Source of the DNA: Flavobacteriales bacterium
GTDB lineage: Bacteria > Bacteroidota > Bacteroidia > Flavobacteriales_E > Vicingaceae
Reading direction: 5' to 3'
Assembly (NCBI GenBank): GCA_029262915.1
Contig: JAJCYN010000427.1
Span: 1 to 9,643, forward strand
DNA length: 9,643 nucleotides
In this document: one piece after another, positions 1-5,658 of the stretch
How the letters are laid out: each line of letters opens with the position of its first letter
Position numbering within the stretch: the first letter of the stretch is position 1
Translations under genes and position numbers: made by a program
The notes under the pieces: generated by a model
What the model saw: only the letters and a program-made list of their open reading frames with translations
What the model was told of the DNA's origin: nothing
Database searches by the model: none

Positions 1-60
1 TTTAGAAAATACTTCATCTCTCCTGTTGTCATTGTTCTCTTTGTTTTCTGTTCCTTCCAT
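1..60 (-). CDS. PUR-family (DUF3276) DNA/RNA-binding protein, N-terminal fragment
   Basis: The reverse strand opens with ATG at 60-58 and stays open for 20 codons to the window edge, giving an Asn/Glu-rich start that ends in RRDEVFSK. As recalled from the family, the [RE]EEVFSK-type motif directly precedes the conserved RAGKRTYFFDVK block of the small Bacteroidota PUR-alpha-like proteins (DUF3276, about 100-130 residues), which bind single-stranded nucleic acid. The conserved block itself lies outside the window, so the call rests on this short motif and the position of the start. A purine-rich AAAGAAG precedes the ATG directly, and a candidate promoter lies about 80 bases upstream. It is read in the same direction as apbE but about 97 bases downstream of it, so it probably has its own promoter. 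Confidence 0.6.
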   Translation of the reverse strand, partial: MEGTENKENNDNRRDEVFSK

Positions 61-138
61 CTTCTTTCGTTTTTATTTTTTTTTAACTTATTCACTTACA
101 AATCTTCTTATTTATTCTTTAAAAAACAAGTTCAACGA

Positions 139-146
139 CAAAAATA
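139..146 (-). promoter_or_regulatory. Candidate -7 element for the PUR-family gene
   Basis: Read on the minus strand this is TATTTTTG, a full match to the Bacteroidota -7 consensus TAnnTTTG. It would give a leader of about 70 bases before the ATG at 60. I see no TTG at the usual distance upstream, so only half of the promoter is supported. Confidence 0.35.
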
Positions 147-156
147 ACCAATACAT

Positions 157-1179
157 CTATTTTTTATCCGGATTTAACTCAATAAAATCTTTAAGTCCAT
201 CAGTGATAAAAGCCTGTAATTCACCATTTTCATCACTATAAATTAATAATGCTTCTATATTTACTTGCTTATTTAAAAATTCTTTACTTTTTTCTAATCC
301 CATTACCATAAATGCAGTAGCAATTGCATCTGAAAAGCCACATTCAGTAGATACCACAGTAGCACTAAGTAAGTTATGTTCTACTGGATAACCTGTTTTA
401 GGGTTTATCGTATGTGAATATTTCAAACCATTCTTTTCATAAAATTTTCTATAATTACCAGAAGTAGCTAATGCTTTGTTATCTAAATTAATAATAGCCT
501 CTATCTCTCTTTCTTTTAAATTTGGCAAAGGTCTATCTATACCTATTCTCCATAAGGTATCATTTATGTTTAATCCTTTTGCTTTTAACTCTCCTCCTAC
601 TTCAACCAAATAATCTTTAATACCTCTTTTTTCTAATAAGCTTCCCAACACATCTACAGTGTAACCCTGAGCTATAGCATTAAAGTCTAACATTACTTTT
701 GATGACAATTTATGAGTTTCATCTATGGTGCTAATAACATTTTGCTCAAATCCAACATATTTTAAAATTTCTTGAATTTTTGAGCTATCTATTTCTTCAG
801 AATTTTCAAAACCAAATCCCCAAGCATTTACCAAAGGTGCCACAGTTGGATCAAAAGCTCCCTCTGTCAATTCATAAATTTGTCGTGAATCATTAAAAAC
901 ACGAGTAAAATTTAAATCATTATTAAAATTAACACCGTACTCGCTTTTATTCCATCTAGATATAAGAGAGTTTTTATTGTAAGTTGACATAGAATTATCA
1001 ATCTCAATCAACAAAGAATCTATTGCTCTCTGATGGCTAACGCCATCAACACTAATGTAGCTAACATTGTAAGTTGTTCCTTGTGCAAAACCTTCAACAA
1101 CCATTTTTTGTTTTACGGAAACTGGTTCTCCACATCCAACTAACATAAAAGCAATTATTACAACCAAAAAATACCTCAT
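157..1179 (-). CDS. apbE: FAD:protein FMN transferase, periplasmic lipoprotein
   Basis: ApbE transfers FMN from FAD onto a Thr/Ser of periplasm-facing flavoproteins such as NqrB, NqrC or RnfG. The ATG at 1179 is chosen because it places a lipoprotein signal at the N-terminus (MRYFLVVIIAFMLVGC, lipobox Cys16). The frame is open upstream to a TTG at 1236, but that 19-residue extension would bury the signal. In the 340-residue product I see the family blocks in order: TEGAFDPTVAPLVNAWGFG (about 105-123), DFNAIAQGY (165-173, normally D-x-G/N-x-I-A-K/Q-G-Y), ATSGNYR (238-244), the HTINPKTGYP segment (256-265), and DAIATAF (284-290), whose Asp is a metal ligand in this family. Length is normal and no key residue looks lost. 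No Nqr or Rnf gene is in the window, so the substrate is encoded elsewhere. It diverges from def across 79 bases. Confidence 0.95.
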   Translation of the reverse strand: MRYFLVVIIAFMLVGCGEPVSVKQKMVVEGFAQGTTYNVSYISVDGVSHQRAIDSLLIEIDNSMSTYNKNSLISRWNKSEYGVNFNNDLNFTRVFNDSRQIYELTEGAFDPTVAPLVNAWGFGFENSEEIDSSKIQEILKYVGFEQNVISTIDETHKLSSKVMLDFNAIAQGYTVDVLGSLLEKRGIKDYLVEVGGELKAKGLNINDTLWRIGIDRPLPNLKEREIEAIINLDNKALATSGNYRKFYEKNGLKYSHTINPKTGYPVEHNLLSATVVSTECGFSDAIATAFMVMGLEKSKEFLNKQVNIEALLIYSDENGELQAFITDGLKDFIELNPDKK

Positions 1180-1258
1180 ACAACCGTTAATCAAATATTC
1201 TAAACCGAACATATATTTTGTGTAGCAAAGGAACAAAAAATAATATTACTTTTACATT

Positions 1259-1834
1259 ATGATTTTACCAATTGTAGCATACGGTACTGCAGTTTTACGA
1301 AAAGAAACTGAAGAGATAGAAAAAGACTATCCAGATCTGGATTTACTGATTGAGGATATGTTCGAAACAATGTATGCAGCAAAAGGTGTTGGGTTAGCTG
1401 CTCCTCAGATAAACAGAGCCATTCGTCTGTTTATTGTTGATGCTTCTGGTTTTAACGAAGATGATGAACATCCGGAATTGGAAAATTTTAAACGAGTTTT
1501 TATAAATCCGATAATTGTAGAAGAATCCGGTGTAGCATGGAAATTCGAAGAAGGTTGTTTAAGTATTCCTGGTATTAGAGAAGATGTAAGCAGGCAACCA
1601 AATGTAACCATCGAATATTACAATGAAAAATTTGAGTTAATAGAAGAAACCCTAGATGGAATTGGTGCGAGGATTGTTCAACATGAGTACGATCATATTG
1701 AACAAACTCTGTTTACAGATAAAATAAATCCACTAAGAAAACGGTTAATTAAAGGAAAGTTAAACGACATTGCTAAAGGAAACATTAAAGTTAAGTATAG
1801 AATGAAATTTCCACTAGTAAAGGCAAAACATTAA
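1259..1834 (+). CDS. def: Peptide deformylase
   Basis: This cytoplasmic Fe2+ hydrolase removes the N-formyl group from nascent proteins. All three signature motifs are present in the 191 residues: GVGLAAPQ (43-50), EGCLS (98-102, metal ligand Cys100), and QHEYDH (141-146, metal ligands His142 and His146, catalytic Glu143). An acidic insertion around 66-74 (EDDEHPELE) precedes the FINP strand and resembles inserts in other Bacteroidota deformylases. One oddity: the residue after HEYDHIE is Gln149, where the family normally has Gly (HExDHxxG). The active-site ligands are intact, so activity is expected. No Shine-Dalgarno sequence is near the ATG. The next gene starts 5 bases after the stop, so the two are very probably co-transcribed. 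Confidence 0.97.
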   Translation: MILPIVAYGTAVLRKETEEIEKDYPDLDLLIEDMFETMYAAKGVGLAAPQINRAIRLFIVDASGFNEDDEHPELENFKRVFINPIIVEESGVAWKFEEGCLSIPGIREDVSRQPNVTIEYYNEKFELIEETLDGIGARIVQHEYDHIEQTLFTDKINPLRKRLIKGKLNDIAKGNIKVKYRMKFPLVKAKH

Positions 1835-1839
1835 AAACT

Positions 1840-2397
1840 ATGAAAAAAATATTTTATATAATTATTCCTTGTTCAATATTAGTAGGCTGTTCTGGAGATT
1901 CAGAAATTAAAGTTGAAGAAGGTGAAGCAGTAATTGATCCAATTGATACATTTGAAGAACGTGTGGCTGAGATTGATAAACACAGTGCAATTCTATTTTC
2001 TGATAGCTTAAATTTTAATTCAGAAAGTGCTAATAATTTGTTAGCTGCTTACGAAGAATACATTAAGTTCCATAGCTTTGAATCGAACTCTAAAGATTAC
2101 CAATTTAAAGCTGGTGAATTAGCCAAAGCATTAAACAAACCACACATCGCCATTAAGCATTTTAATGATTTATTAGAGCGTGATGACAAACACGAAAAAG
2201 CTCCACTTTCTCTATTCTATAAGGCAATGATTATAGGTGATATGCTCAAAGAAGATGAATTGGCTAAAACTACTTATCAAGAATTTATTGATAAATACCC
2301 CGATCATCCTTTTGTAGAAAGTGCAAAAGCTTCTATAGAGTTACAAGGAAAATCATTAGATGAAATAGTTGCTGGATTTGAAAAAAAGAATTCTTAA
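1840..2397 (+). CDS. Lipoprotein with TPR-like helical repeats, unknown function
   Basis: The 185-residue product begins with a lipoprotein signal (KK, hydrophobic stretch, LVGC lipobox, Cys17), followed by an acidic tether (EIKVEEGEAVID). The rest is predicted helical. It has tetratricopeptide-like features: paired helices around 66-85 and 95-112, an FYKAMIIGDML segment, and a YQEFIDKYPDHPFVESAKASIE stretch (about 146-167) that matches the typical TPR ending of periplasmic YbgF/BamD-type proteins. It is likely anchored in the envelope and involved in protein contacts, but no specific role can be named. It starts 5 bases after def in the same direction. Its TAA overlaps the stop codon of the converging cvfB by two bases, leaving no spacer for a terminator. 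Confidence 0.85.
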   Translation: MKKIFYIIIPCSILVGCSGDSEIKVEEGEAVIDPIDTFEERVAEIDKHSAILFSDSLNFNSESANNLLAAYEEYIKFHSFESNSKDYQFKAGELAKALNKPHIAIKHFNDLLERDDKHEKAPLSLFYKAMIIGDMLKEDELAKTTYQEFIDKYPDHPFVESAKASIELQGKSLDEIVAGFEKKNS

Positions 2398-3227
2398 TCA
2401 ACTAAGGTAATTTTTTCGGGAGTTATTATTATTTTACGCTCTTTGTAAAGTAATCCAACCGCTCTTCTAAACGCTTTTTTACTTACCTGAAACTCCTTAT
2501 AAATTAACTCTGGTGCACTTTTATCTGAGAAATTAAGTTTGCCACCCTCCTTTAGTAAACGTTCATAAACTTTATTAGCCAACACCTCTACATCAGACAA
2601 ACTTGAACTGTTTAAGGTAATATCTAACTTATCATCTTTTCTAACTCGCTGTAGATACCCCATAAGCTTATCTCCAATTTTAATTTGTTTAAAAACTTCG
2701 TTTTTAAACACCATTCCATAGTGTTTATTATTTACGATAACCTTGTATCCTATCTCCGTTTCACCACTTACTAATAAATCAACTTTGTCACCTGTCTTAA
2801 TTTCTAATTTATTTTTCCTAATAAATCGTCCCATTTTGGTAGTTCCTACCATACGGTTAGTTACCTCATCTTTATACAAATAAATCAAATAAGTTTTTCC
2901 ACCGTTAACTCTTATATACTGATCAGAAAAAGGAACCAATAAGTCTTTTTCCATTCCCCAATCGAAAAAAGCACCATACTGATTTACATCAACAGCTTTA
3001 AGGAAAGCACATTGATTTAATTTCACTTTAGGTTCAAGTGTAGTAGCAATTGGTCTATCTTCAGAATCCGTATAAATGAATACTTCAATCTTATCTCCTA
3101 TCTTCAAATCTGAAGGGACATATTTGTTGGGTAATAAAATTTCTTGTTCCTCATCAGTAATTAAATAAATACCTTGAGGAGTATCTTTTAATGCTTCTAA
3201 TTCTAATGTTTGTCCTATCTCTTTCAT
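2394..3227 (-). CDS. cvfB: CvfB/YitL-like S1 RNA-binding protein
   Basis: The 277-residue product has the length and layout of the CvfB family: tandem S1/OB-fold domains followed by a C-terminal winged helix. The clearest S1 core is about 75-103, with NQYGAFFDWG and then DLLVPFSDQ, the family's typical 'GAFxDWG...LLVP' pattern. A further S1-like strand set lies about 145-207 (KTGDKVDLLVSGE, then KIGDKLMGYLQRVRKDDKLDITL). The winged helix covers about 215-277 (FSDKSAPELIYKEFQVSKKAFRR is its core). CvfB was characterised in staphylococci and streptococci, where it binds RNA and affects virulence-gene expression; in Bacteroidota its role is not established. Its ATG follows the yaaA stop with no gap (TAAATG), so it is the second gene of a yaaA-cvfB unit and may be translationally coupled. 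Confidence 0.9.
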   Translation of the reverse strand: MKEIGQTLELEALKDTPQGIYLITDEEQEILLPNKYVPSDLKIGDKIEVFIYTDSEDRPIATTLEPKVKLNQCAFLKAVDVNQYGAFFDWGMEKDLLVPFSDQYIRVNGGKTYLIYLYKDEVTNRMVGTTKMGRFIRKNKLEIKTGDKVDLLVSGETEIGYKVIVNNKHYGMVFKNEVFKQIKIGDKLMGYLQRVRKDDKLDITLNSSSLSDVEVLANKVYERLLKEGGKLNFSDKSAPELIYKEFQVSKKAFRRAVGLLYKERKIIITPEKITLVD

Positions 3228-3989
3228 TTATCCTCTATAAAATACTTTTTCTATATCTGTTGAAGCAGCTGCATTGTAACAGTATCCAACAGTGTTAAAT
3301 CCAATCAAATCATTAACCTTGTCTATTTTGTTTTTAATAATATATGAAGCCATCATTCCTCTGGCTTTTTTCGCATAAACCATAACCGTTTTATACTTTC
3401 CATTATTAAAATCTTTAAAGACTGGAGTTATAACTGTTGCCTCTAGTTTTTTCTTGTTTACTGATTTAAAGTATTCGTTAGACGCCAAATTGACTAACAC
3501 TTTTTCTTTTTGGTTTGCAACTACACCATTAATCTCATTCACTATTTTGTCTCCCCAGAACTCATATAAGTTGTTCTTACGTCCAACTTTAAGTTTTGTC
3601 CCCATCTCTAATCGATAAGGATGAATTAAATCATAAGGCTTTAATAAAGCGTACAAACCTGACAATATTCTCAGGTTATCTTGTGCATAATCCTTTTCTT
3701 TTTTTGAAAAGGAAACCGCATTCAATCCAGCATAAACTTCCCCGTTAAAAGTTAATACAGCTGGATTTACATCTTTCTCATGATTGATATTCCAGTTAGC
3801 GTAACGTTGAACATTCAAATCGGACAAAGCAGGACTAATGCCCATCAGCTTACTCAACTTTTTAGGATTGTACTTTCTCAACGAATTAATTAACTTTTCC
3901 GAATCTTCTGTAAAAATTGGAGAAGAACAATTATCTACTAATTGCTTTTCTTCATTTAATTTTTTAGCTGGAGAAAGTAGTGTTAACAT
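3228..3989 (-). CDS. yaaA: Peroxide stress protein YaaA (DUF328/UPF0246)
   Basis: The family is recognised from the N-terminal LLSPAKKL (4-11), the KPYDLIHPYRLEMGTKL block, VNLASNEYFKSV, the KKARGMMASYIIKNKI segment, and the C-terminal FYRG. The 253 residues equal the usual family length, and no gap or frameshift is seen. In E. coli, YaaA is induced by OxyR under hydrogen peroxide and limits Fenton damage by lowering unincorporated iron. The fold includes a DNA-binding-like motif. It is a soluble cytoplasmic protein. It leads a two-gene unit with cvfB and diverges from msrB across 41 bases. A -7 element (TAGTTTTG) lies about 20 bases before its ATG. Regulation by an OxyR-like or PerR-like factor is plausible but no operator is evident. 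Confidence 0.95.
   Translation of the reverse strand: MLTLLSPAKKLNEEKQLVDNCSSPIFTEDSEKLINSLRKYNPKKLSKLMGISPALSDLNVQRYANWNINHEKDVNPAVLTFNGEVYAGLNAVSFSKKEKDYAQDNLRILSGLYALLKPYDLIHPYRLEMGTKLKVGRKNNLYEFWGDKIVNEINGVVANQKEKVLVNLASNEYFKSVNKKKLEATVITPVFKDFNNGKYKTVMVYAKKARGMMASYIIKNKIDKVNDLIGFNTVGYCYNAAASTDIEKVFYRG
3231..3236 (-). promoter_or_regulatory. Shine-Dalgarno-like AGAGGA for cvfB inside the end of yaaA
   Basis: On the minus strand AGAGGA forms the last two sense codons of yaaA (Arg-Gly), followed by TAA and then ATG. It is unusual here because most starts in the window have only A-rich leaders. The spacing to the ATG is short (3 bases), so its strength is uncertain, but it supports the chosen start and coupling to yaaA. 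Confidence 0.4.
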
Positions 3990-4008
3990 ATTCCTTAATT
4001 TTAAAAAT

Positions 4009-4016
4009 CAAAACTA
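4009..4016 (-). promoter_or_regulatory. Candidate -7 element for yaaA-cvfB
   Basis: The minus strand reads TAGTTTTG, a full match to TAnnTTTG, ending 19 bases before the yaaA ATG. Transcription would start about 10 bases from the ATG. No clear -33 TTG is seen upstream, where the sequence runs into the msrB start. Use of this site would put polymerase over the msrB leader, so the two genes may interfere with each other. Confidence 0.45.
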
Positions 4017-4030
4017 AGATTAAATATAAA

Positions 4031-4402
4031 ATGAAAGATTGGAAAAAAGAACTTTCAGAAGAAGAATATAAGGTAATGCGAAAAAAAGGAACCGAAGTGC
4101 CTTATAGAGGAAAATATTATATCCATAATGATAATGGAATATACAAATGTAAAGGTTGTGGAGAGGAATTATTTTCTTCGGCATCTAAATTTGATACTCA
4201 TTGCGGTTGGCCAAGCTTTGACAATGAAATTGCCAAAGGAAAAATCAAAGAAGTTTTAGATAAAACGCACGGAATGATTCGAACAGAAGTTGTTTGCGCC
4301 AATTGCGATTCCCATTTAGGGCATGTTTTTAATGATGGACCAACAGATAGCGGTTTAAGGTATTGTGTGAATTCTATAAGCTTAGATTTTGAAAAAGATT
4401 AG
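4031..4402 (+). CDS. msrB: Peptide-methionine (R)-S-oxide reductase
   Basis: MsrB reduces the R-epimer of methionine sulfoxide in proteins, using thioredoxin. The 123-residue product is a single MsrB domain without signal peptide, so it is cytoplasmic. Zinc ligands are the two CxxC pairs Cys40/Cys43 (CKGC) and Cys89/Cys92 (CANC). The catalytic Cys112 lies in RYCVNS, and Cys58 in HCGWPSF sits where many MsrBs carry the resolving cysteine. The ATG at 4031 is preferred to the in-frame ATG at 3980: the upstream 17 residues are Lys/Ile-rich, lie partly over the yaaA start, and are outside the domain. The stop is 5 bases from that of the converging beta-barrel gene. I see no clear promoter of its own in the 41-base gap to yaaA. 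Confidence 0.96.
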   Translation: MKDWKKELSEEEYKVMRKKGTEVPYRGKYYIHNDNGIYKCKGCGEELFSSASKFDTHCGWPSFDNEIAKGKIKEVLDKTHGMIRTEVVCANCDSHLGHVFNDGPTDSGLRYCVNSISLDFEKD

Positions 4403-4407
4403 GAAGG

Positions 4408-5049
4408 CTATCTACCAAAAAAAGTATTACTAGTTCCAAAGAAACTGCTTGTGGAGCGACCTGAATACTGATCGTAAGGATTCTTATCGTTCATCCGTAT
4501 TTCTCCAGAAATAGTCAACCCCTTTGCAGCTTTATATCGAAAATTAGCCGTATAACCAATATTATCAATCCCAGACCCTGCGTTAAGAGCTGTACCATCA
4601 AAAGCGTTATATGAGGTGAAATCATAAAATACAGATCCACCAACCGTCAGTTTATCAGTTAATTTATATTGACCTCCAACAAAAGCATAATACTGAGAAA
4701 TGTTACCTGAAAAAAGTTGGTAATTACTTTCTGTTACAACTGGAATATTATTAACAGAACTATTAACATAAGTAATACCACCAATTAAAGAAAACTTTGG
4801 TGACACATCATAACTTACCATTGGCTTATAGTAAGTGCTAAAGTAATTCCCATAGGTATTAGAATGGCCAAAACCAGCTCCAACTTCAAAGCTATAATGC
4901 ATTTTGTCCTTCACTTCTAATGAATCAAAATGCAATACATAATCATCTTCTTCTAACACATATTCATCACTCCCATCTACTTCCGTCTGAGCAAAAACAC
5001 AGGTTGAAGCAAAGAGAAGAACAAAAATATATGCAAACTTTCTAATCAT
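4408..5049 (-). CDS. Secreted, probable outer-membrane beta-barrel protein, unknown function
   Basis: The 213-residue product has a clear Sec signal peptide (MIRKFAYIFVLLFASTCVFA, cleavage before QTE). A short acidic stretch follows (EYVLEEDDYVLHFDSLEV, about 29-46). From about 50 the sequence alternates hydrophobic and polar residues in 8-12-residue strands rich in Tyr, Phe, Gly and Ser, separated by short turns: HYSFEVGAGFG, YKPMVSYDV, FSLIGGITYV, QYYAFVGGQYKL, LTVGGSVFYDF, IGYTANFRYKA and LTISGEIRM. This is the pattern of a small outer-membrane barrel of roughly eight strands. The C-terminus (SSFFGTSNTFFGR) is Ser/Phe-rich and lacks the classical terminal Phe. No family name can be given. 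It is a single gene converging on msrB. Confidence 0.75.
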   Translation of the reverse strand: MIRKFAYIFVLLFASTCVFAQTEVDGSDEYVLEEDDYVLHFDSLEVKDKMHYSFEVGAGFGHSNTYGNYFSTYYKPMVSYDVSPKFSLIGGITYVNSSVNNIPVVTESNYQLFSGNISQYYAFVGGQYKLTDKLTVGGSVFYDFTSYNAFDGTALNAGSGIDNIGYTANFRYKAAKGLTISGEIRMNDKNPYDQYSGRSTSSFFGTSNTFFGR

Positions 5050-5058
5050 AATTAATAG

Positions 5059-5066
5059 TAAAGATA
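5059..5066 (-). promoter_or_regulatory. Candidate -7 element for the beta-barrel gene
   Basis: The minus strand reads TATCTTTA, one base off TAnnTTTG (final G to A), 9 bases before the ATG. This implies a very short leader. No TTG is seen at the expected upstream distance, so the call is weak. Confidence 0.3.
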
Positions 5067-5141
5067 CGAAATCTATTGAAAATTATTATGCTGTCATTCC
5101 TTTTAACTTTTTTTAACGGTTTGACGACAATTTAAATAAAG

Positions 5142-5158
5142 TTGGCACGTAAATTGAC
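5142..5158 (+). promoter_or_regulatory. Sigma-54 (RpoN)-like promoter upstream of the 45-codon ORF
   Basis: The sequence is TTGGCACG, four bases (TAAA), then TTGAC. It matches the sigma-54 consensus TGGCACG-N4-TTGC at every fixed position except the -12 C, which is A. The GG at 5144-5145 and the G at 5156 are exactly 12 bases apart, as required. The predicted start is near 5169, giving a leader of about 19 bases before the ATG at 5188. The -12 GC is normally important, so the mismatch is a real weakness. Sigma-54 promoters need an NtrC-type activator; none is in the window. Confidence 0.45.
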
Positions 5159-5187
5159 TATACTTCTTCAAATTAAAAAAAGTGATA

Positions 5188-5325
5188 ATGTTAGAACTTA
5201 GAAAAAGATATTTAGAATTAAAGTTAAAAGCAAAACGAACGATGTTAGAAGGTAAAATGAATAATTACCTAAGACTTTTAACAGAAATAGAGCAGATGAA
5301 TTTAATCTTAGTGAAAATAAAATAG
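5188..5325 (+). CDS. Small basic helical protein, 45 codons, unknown function
   Basis: ATG at 5188 to TAG at 5323-5325 encodes 45 residues starting MLELRKRYLELKLKAKRTM and ending LILVKIK. I do not recognise the family. The composition suggests a real protein: no Cys, Pro, Trp or His, and Leu/Ile/Met/Val at helical spacing. There are 11 Lys/Arg against 5 Glu, with the positive charges crowded in the first half (RKR, KLKAKR). It would form one or two amphipathic helices, possibly dimeric, with a possible break at Gly22 or the Asn25-Asn26 pair. A nucleic-acid or protein partner is possible but is only inference. The gene is flanked by a sigma-54-like promoter and a strong hairpin terminator, so it looks like a complete single-gene transcript. 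The alternative is that the transcript is a regulatory RNA with a chance ORF. Confidence 0.6.
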   Translation: MLELRKRYLELKLKAKRTMLEGKMNNYLRLLTEIEQMNLILVKIK

Positions 5326-5348
5326 TTTTATAGTTAGTTTAGATAGGT

Positions 5349-5382
5349 GAAAGCCCCCTGAAGAAATCTTCAGGGGGCTTTC
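5349..5382. terminator. Strong hairpin terminator, probably bidirectional
   Basis: A perfect inverted repeat, GAAAGCCCCCTGAAGA paired with its complement, is separated by only two bases. It forms a 15 bp stem with an AAAT tetraloop. The core has seven consecutive G:C pairs and the outer part is an A/T segment, so each strand's 3' arm ends GGGGGCTTTC. The T run is short (three) on both sides. It lies 24 bases after the stop of the plus-strand 45-codon ORF and 43 bases after the stop of the minus-strand 47-codon ORF. It can therefore serve both. Confidence 0.9.
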
Positions 5383-5424
5383 GTTAACATAAAACTTATC
5401 TATGGTATTAAGGGATATTCTTAC

Positions 5425-5568
5425 TTACAAAAAAAAGTTTCTATCAGAAACATTAACTCTTTTTTTCTCATTATTGATAGTATTGCCTTTTCCATAACCA
5501 GCACCCTCTCCTCTTAGAAAAAGTACAGCTCCTATTAGTGCAACTATAATTATAAATAATACTATCAT
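5425..5568 (-). CDS. Small single-span membrane protein, 47 codons, unknown function
   Basis: ATG at 5568 to TAA at 5427-5425 encodes 47 residues. Residues 1-18 (MIVLFIIIVALIGAVLFL) form one strong hydrophobic membrane segment. A Gly-rich juxtamembrane turn follows (RGEGAGYGKG, 19-28), then a basic polar tail (NEKKRVNVSDR) ending FFL. There is no lipobox, and the segment is more likely a membrane anchor than a cleaved signal. The basic tail after the span favours N-out/C-in by the positive-inside rule. I do not recognise a family. Reality is supported by the non-random composition and by a nearly ideal promoter (TTTG, 19 bases, TATATTTG) just upstream. The shared terminator on the far side adds to this. 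It diverges from sixA and converges on the 45-codon ORF. Confidence 0.62.
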   Translation of the reverse strand: MIVLFIIIVALIGAVLFLRGEGAGYGKGNTINNEKKRVNVSDRNFFL

Positions 5569-5594
5569 ATCTATTAAATAACTAATTTCGTCTA

Positions 5595-5625
5595 CAAATA
5601 TACAACTTTTATCGACAAAAACAAA
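5595..5625 (-). promoter_or_regulatory. Bacteroidota-type promoter for the 47-codon membrane protein
   Basis: On the minus strand the -33 element TTTG (5625-5622) is followed by exactly 19 bases and then a perfect -7 element TATATTTG (5602-5595). This matches the flavobacterial TTG-N17-23-TAnnTTTG promoter in both boxes and spacing, and is the best promoter in the window. Transcription should start near 5588, about 20 bases before the ATG at 5568. Confidence 0.75.
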
Positions 5626-5656
5626 TTTAATCGAAGTTTTTTGTAGTTTAATCGAA
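5626..5656 (+). repeat. Direct repeat TTTAATCGAA, period 21, in the sixA upstream region
   Basis: TTTAATCGAA occurs at 5626-5635 and again, identically, at 5647-5656, so the copies lie on the same helix face. A partial third copy (TTTATCGA) is at 5608-5615. The left copy abuts the -33 box of the minus-strand small gene and the right copy ends two bases before the sixA ATG. This placement would suit an operator controlling the divergent pair. Confidence 0.5.
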
Positions 5657-5658
5657 AA

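Noticed and set aside
26..241. Plus-strand open frame of 71 codons
   Set aside because: It overlaps the end of apbE and the start of the PUR-family gene on the other strand, and its Ser/Phe/Leu-rich product reflects reverse-strand AT-rich sequence.
1180..1236. N-terminal extension of ApbE from a TTG codon
   Set aside because: It would place 19 residues before an otherwise perfect lipoprotein signal; the ATG at 1179 fits better.
1180..1258. Promoters in the apbE/def divergent gap
   Set aside because: TATATTTTG (plus) and TTCCTTTGC (minus) resemble -7 elements, but each departs from TAnnTTTG in spacing or sequence and neither has a supporting -33 box.
1405..1611. Minus-strand open frame inside def
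   Set aside because: Antisense shadow of a clearly conserved deformylase; no motif.
3980..4030. Longer MsrB start
   Set aside because: The added 17 residues are Lys/Ile-rich translation of the intergenic region and overlap the yaaA start; the MsrB domain begins at the later ATG.
5645..5658. Promoter for sixA next to its ATG
   Set aside because: TTTTTTGTAG upstream lacks the TA of the -7 consensus and no -33 TTG is suitably placed; the real promoter is not visible to me.
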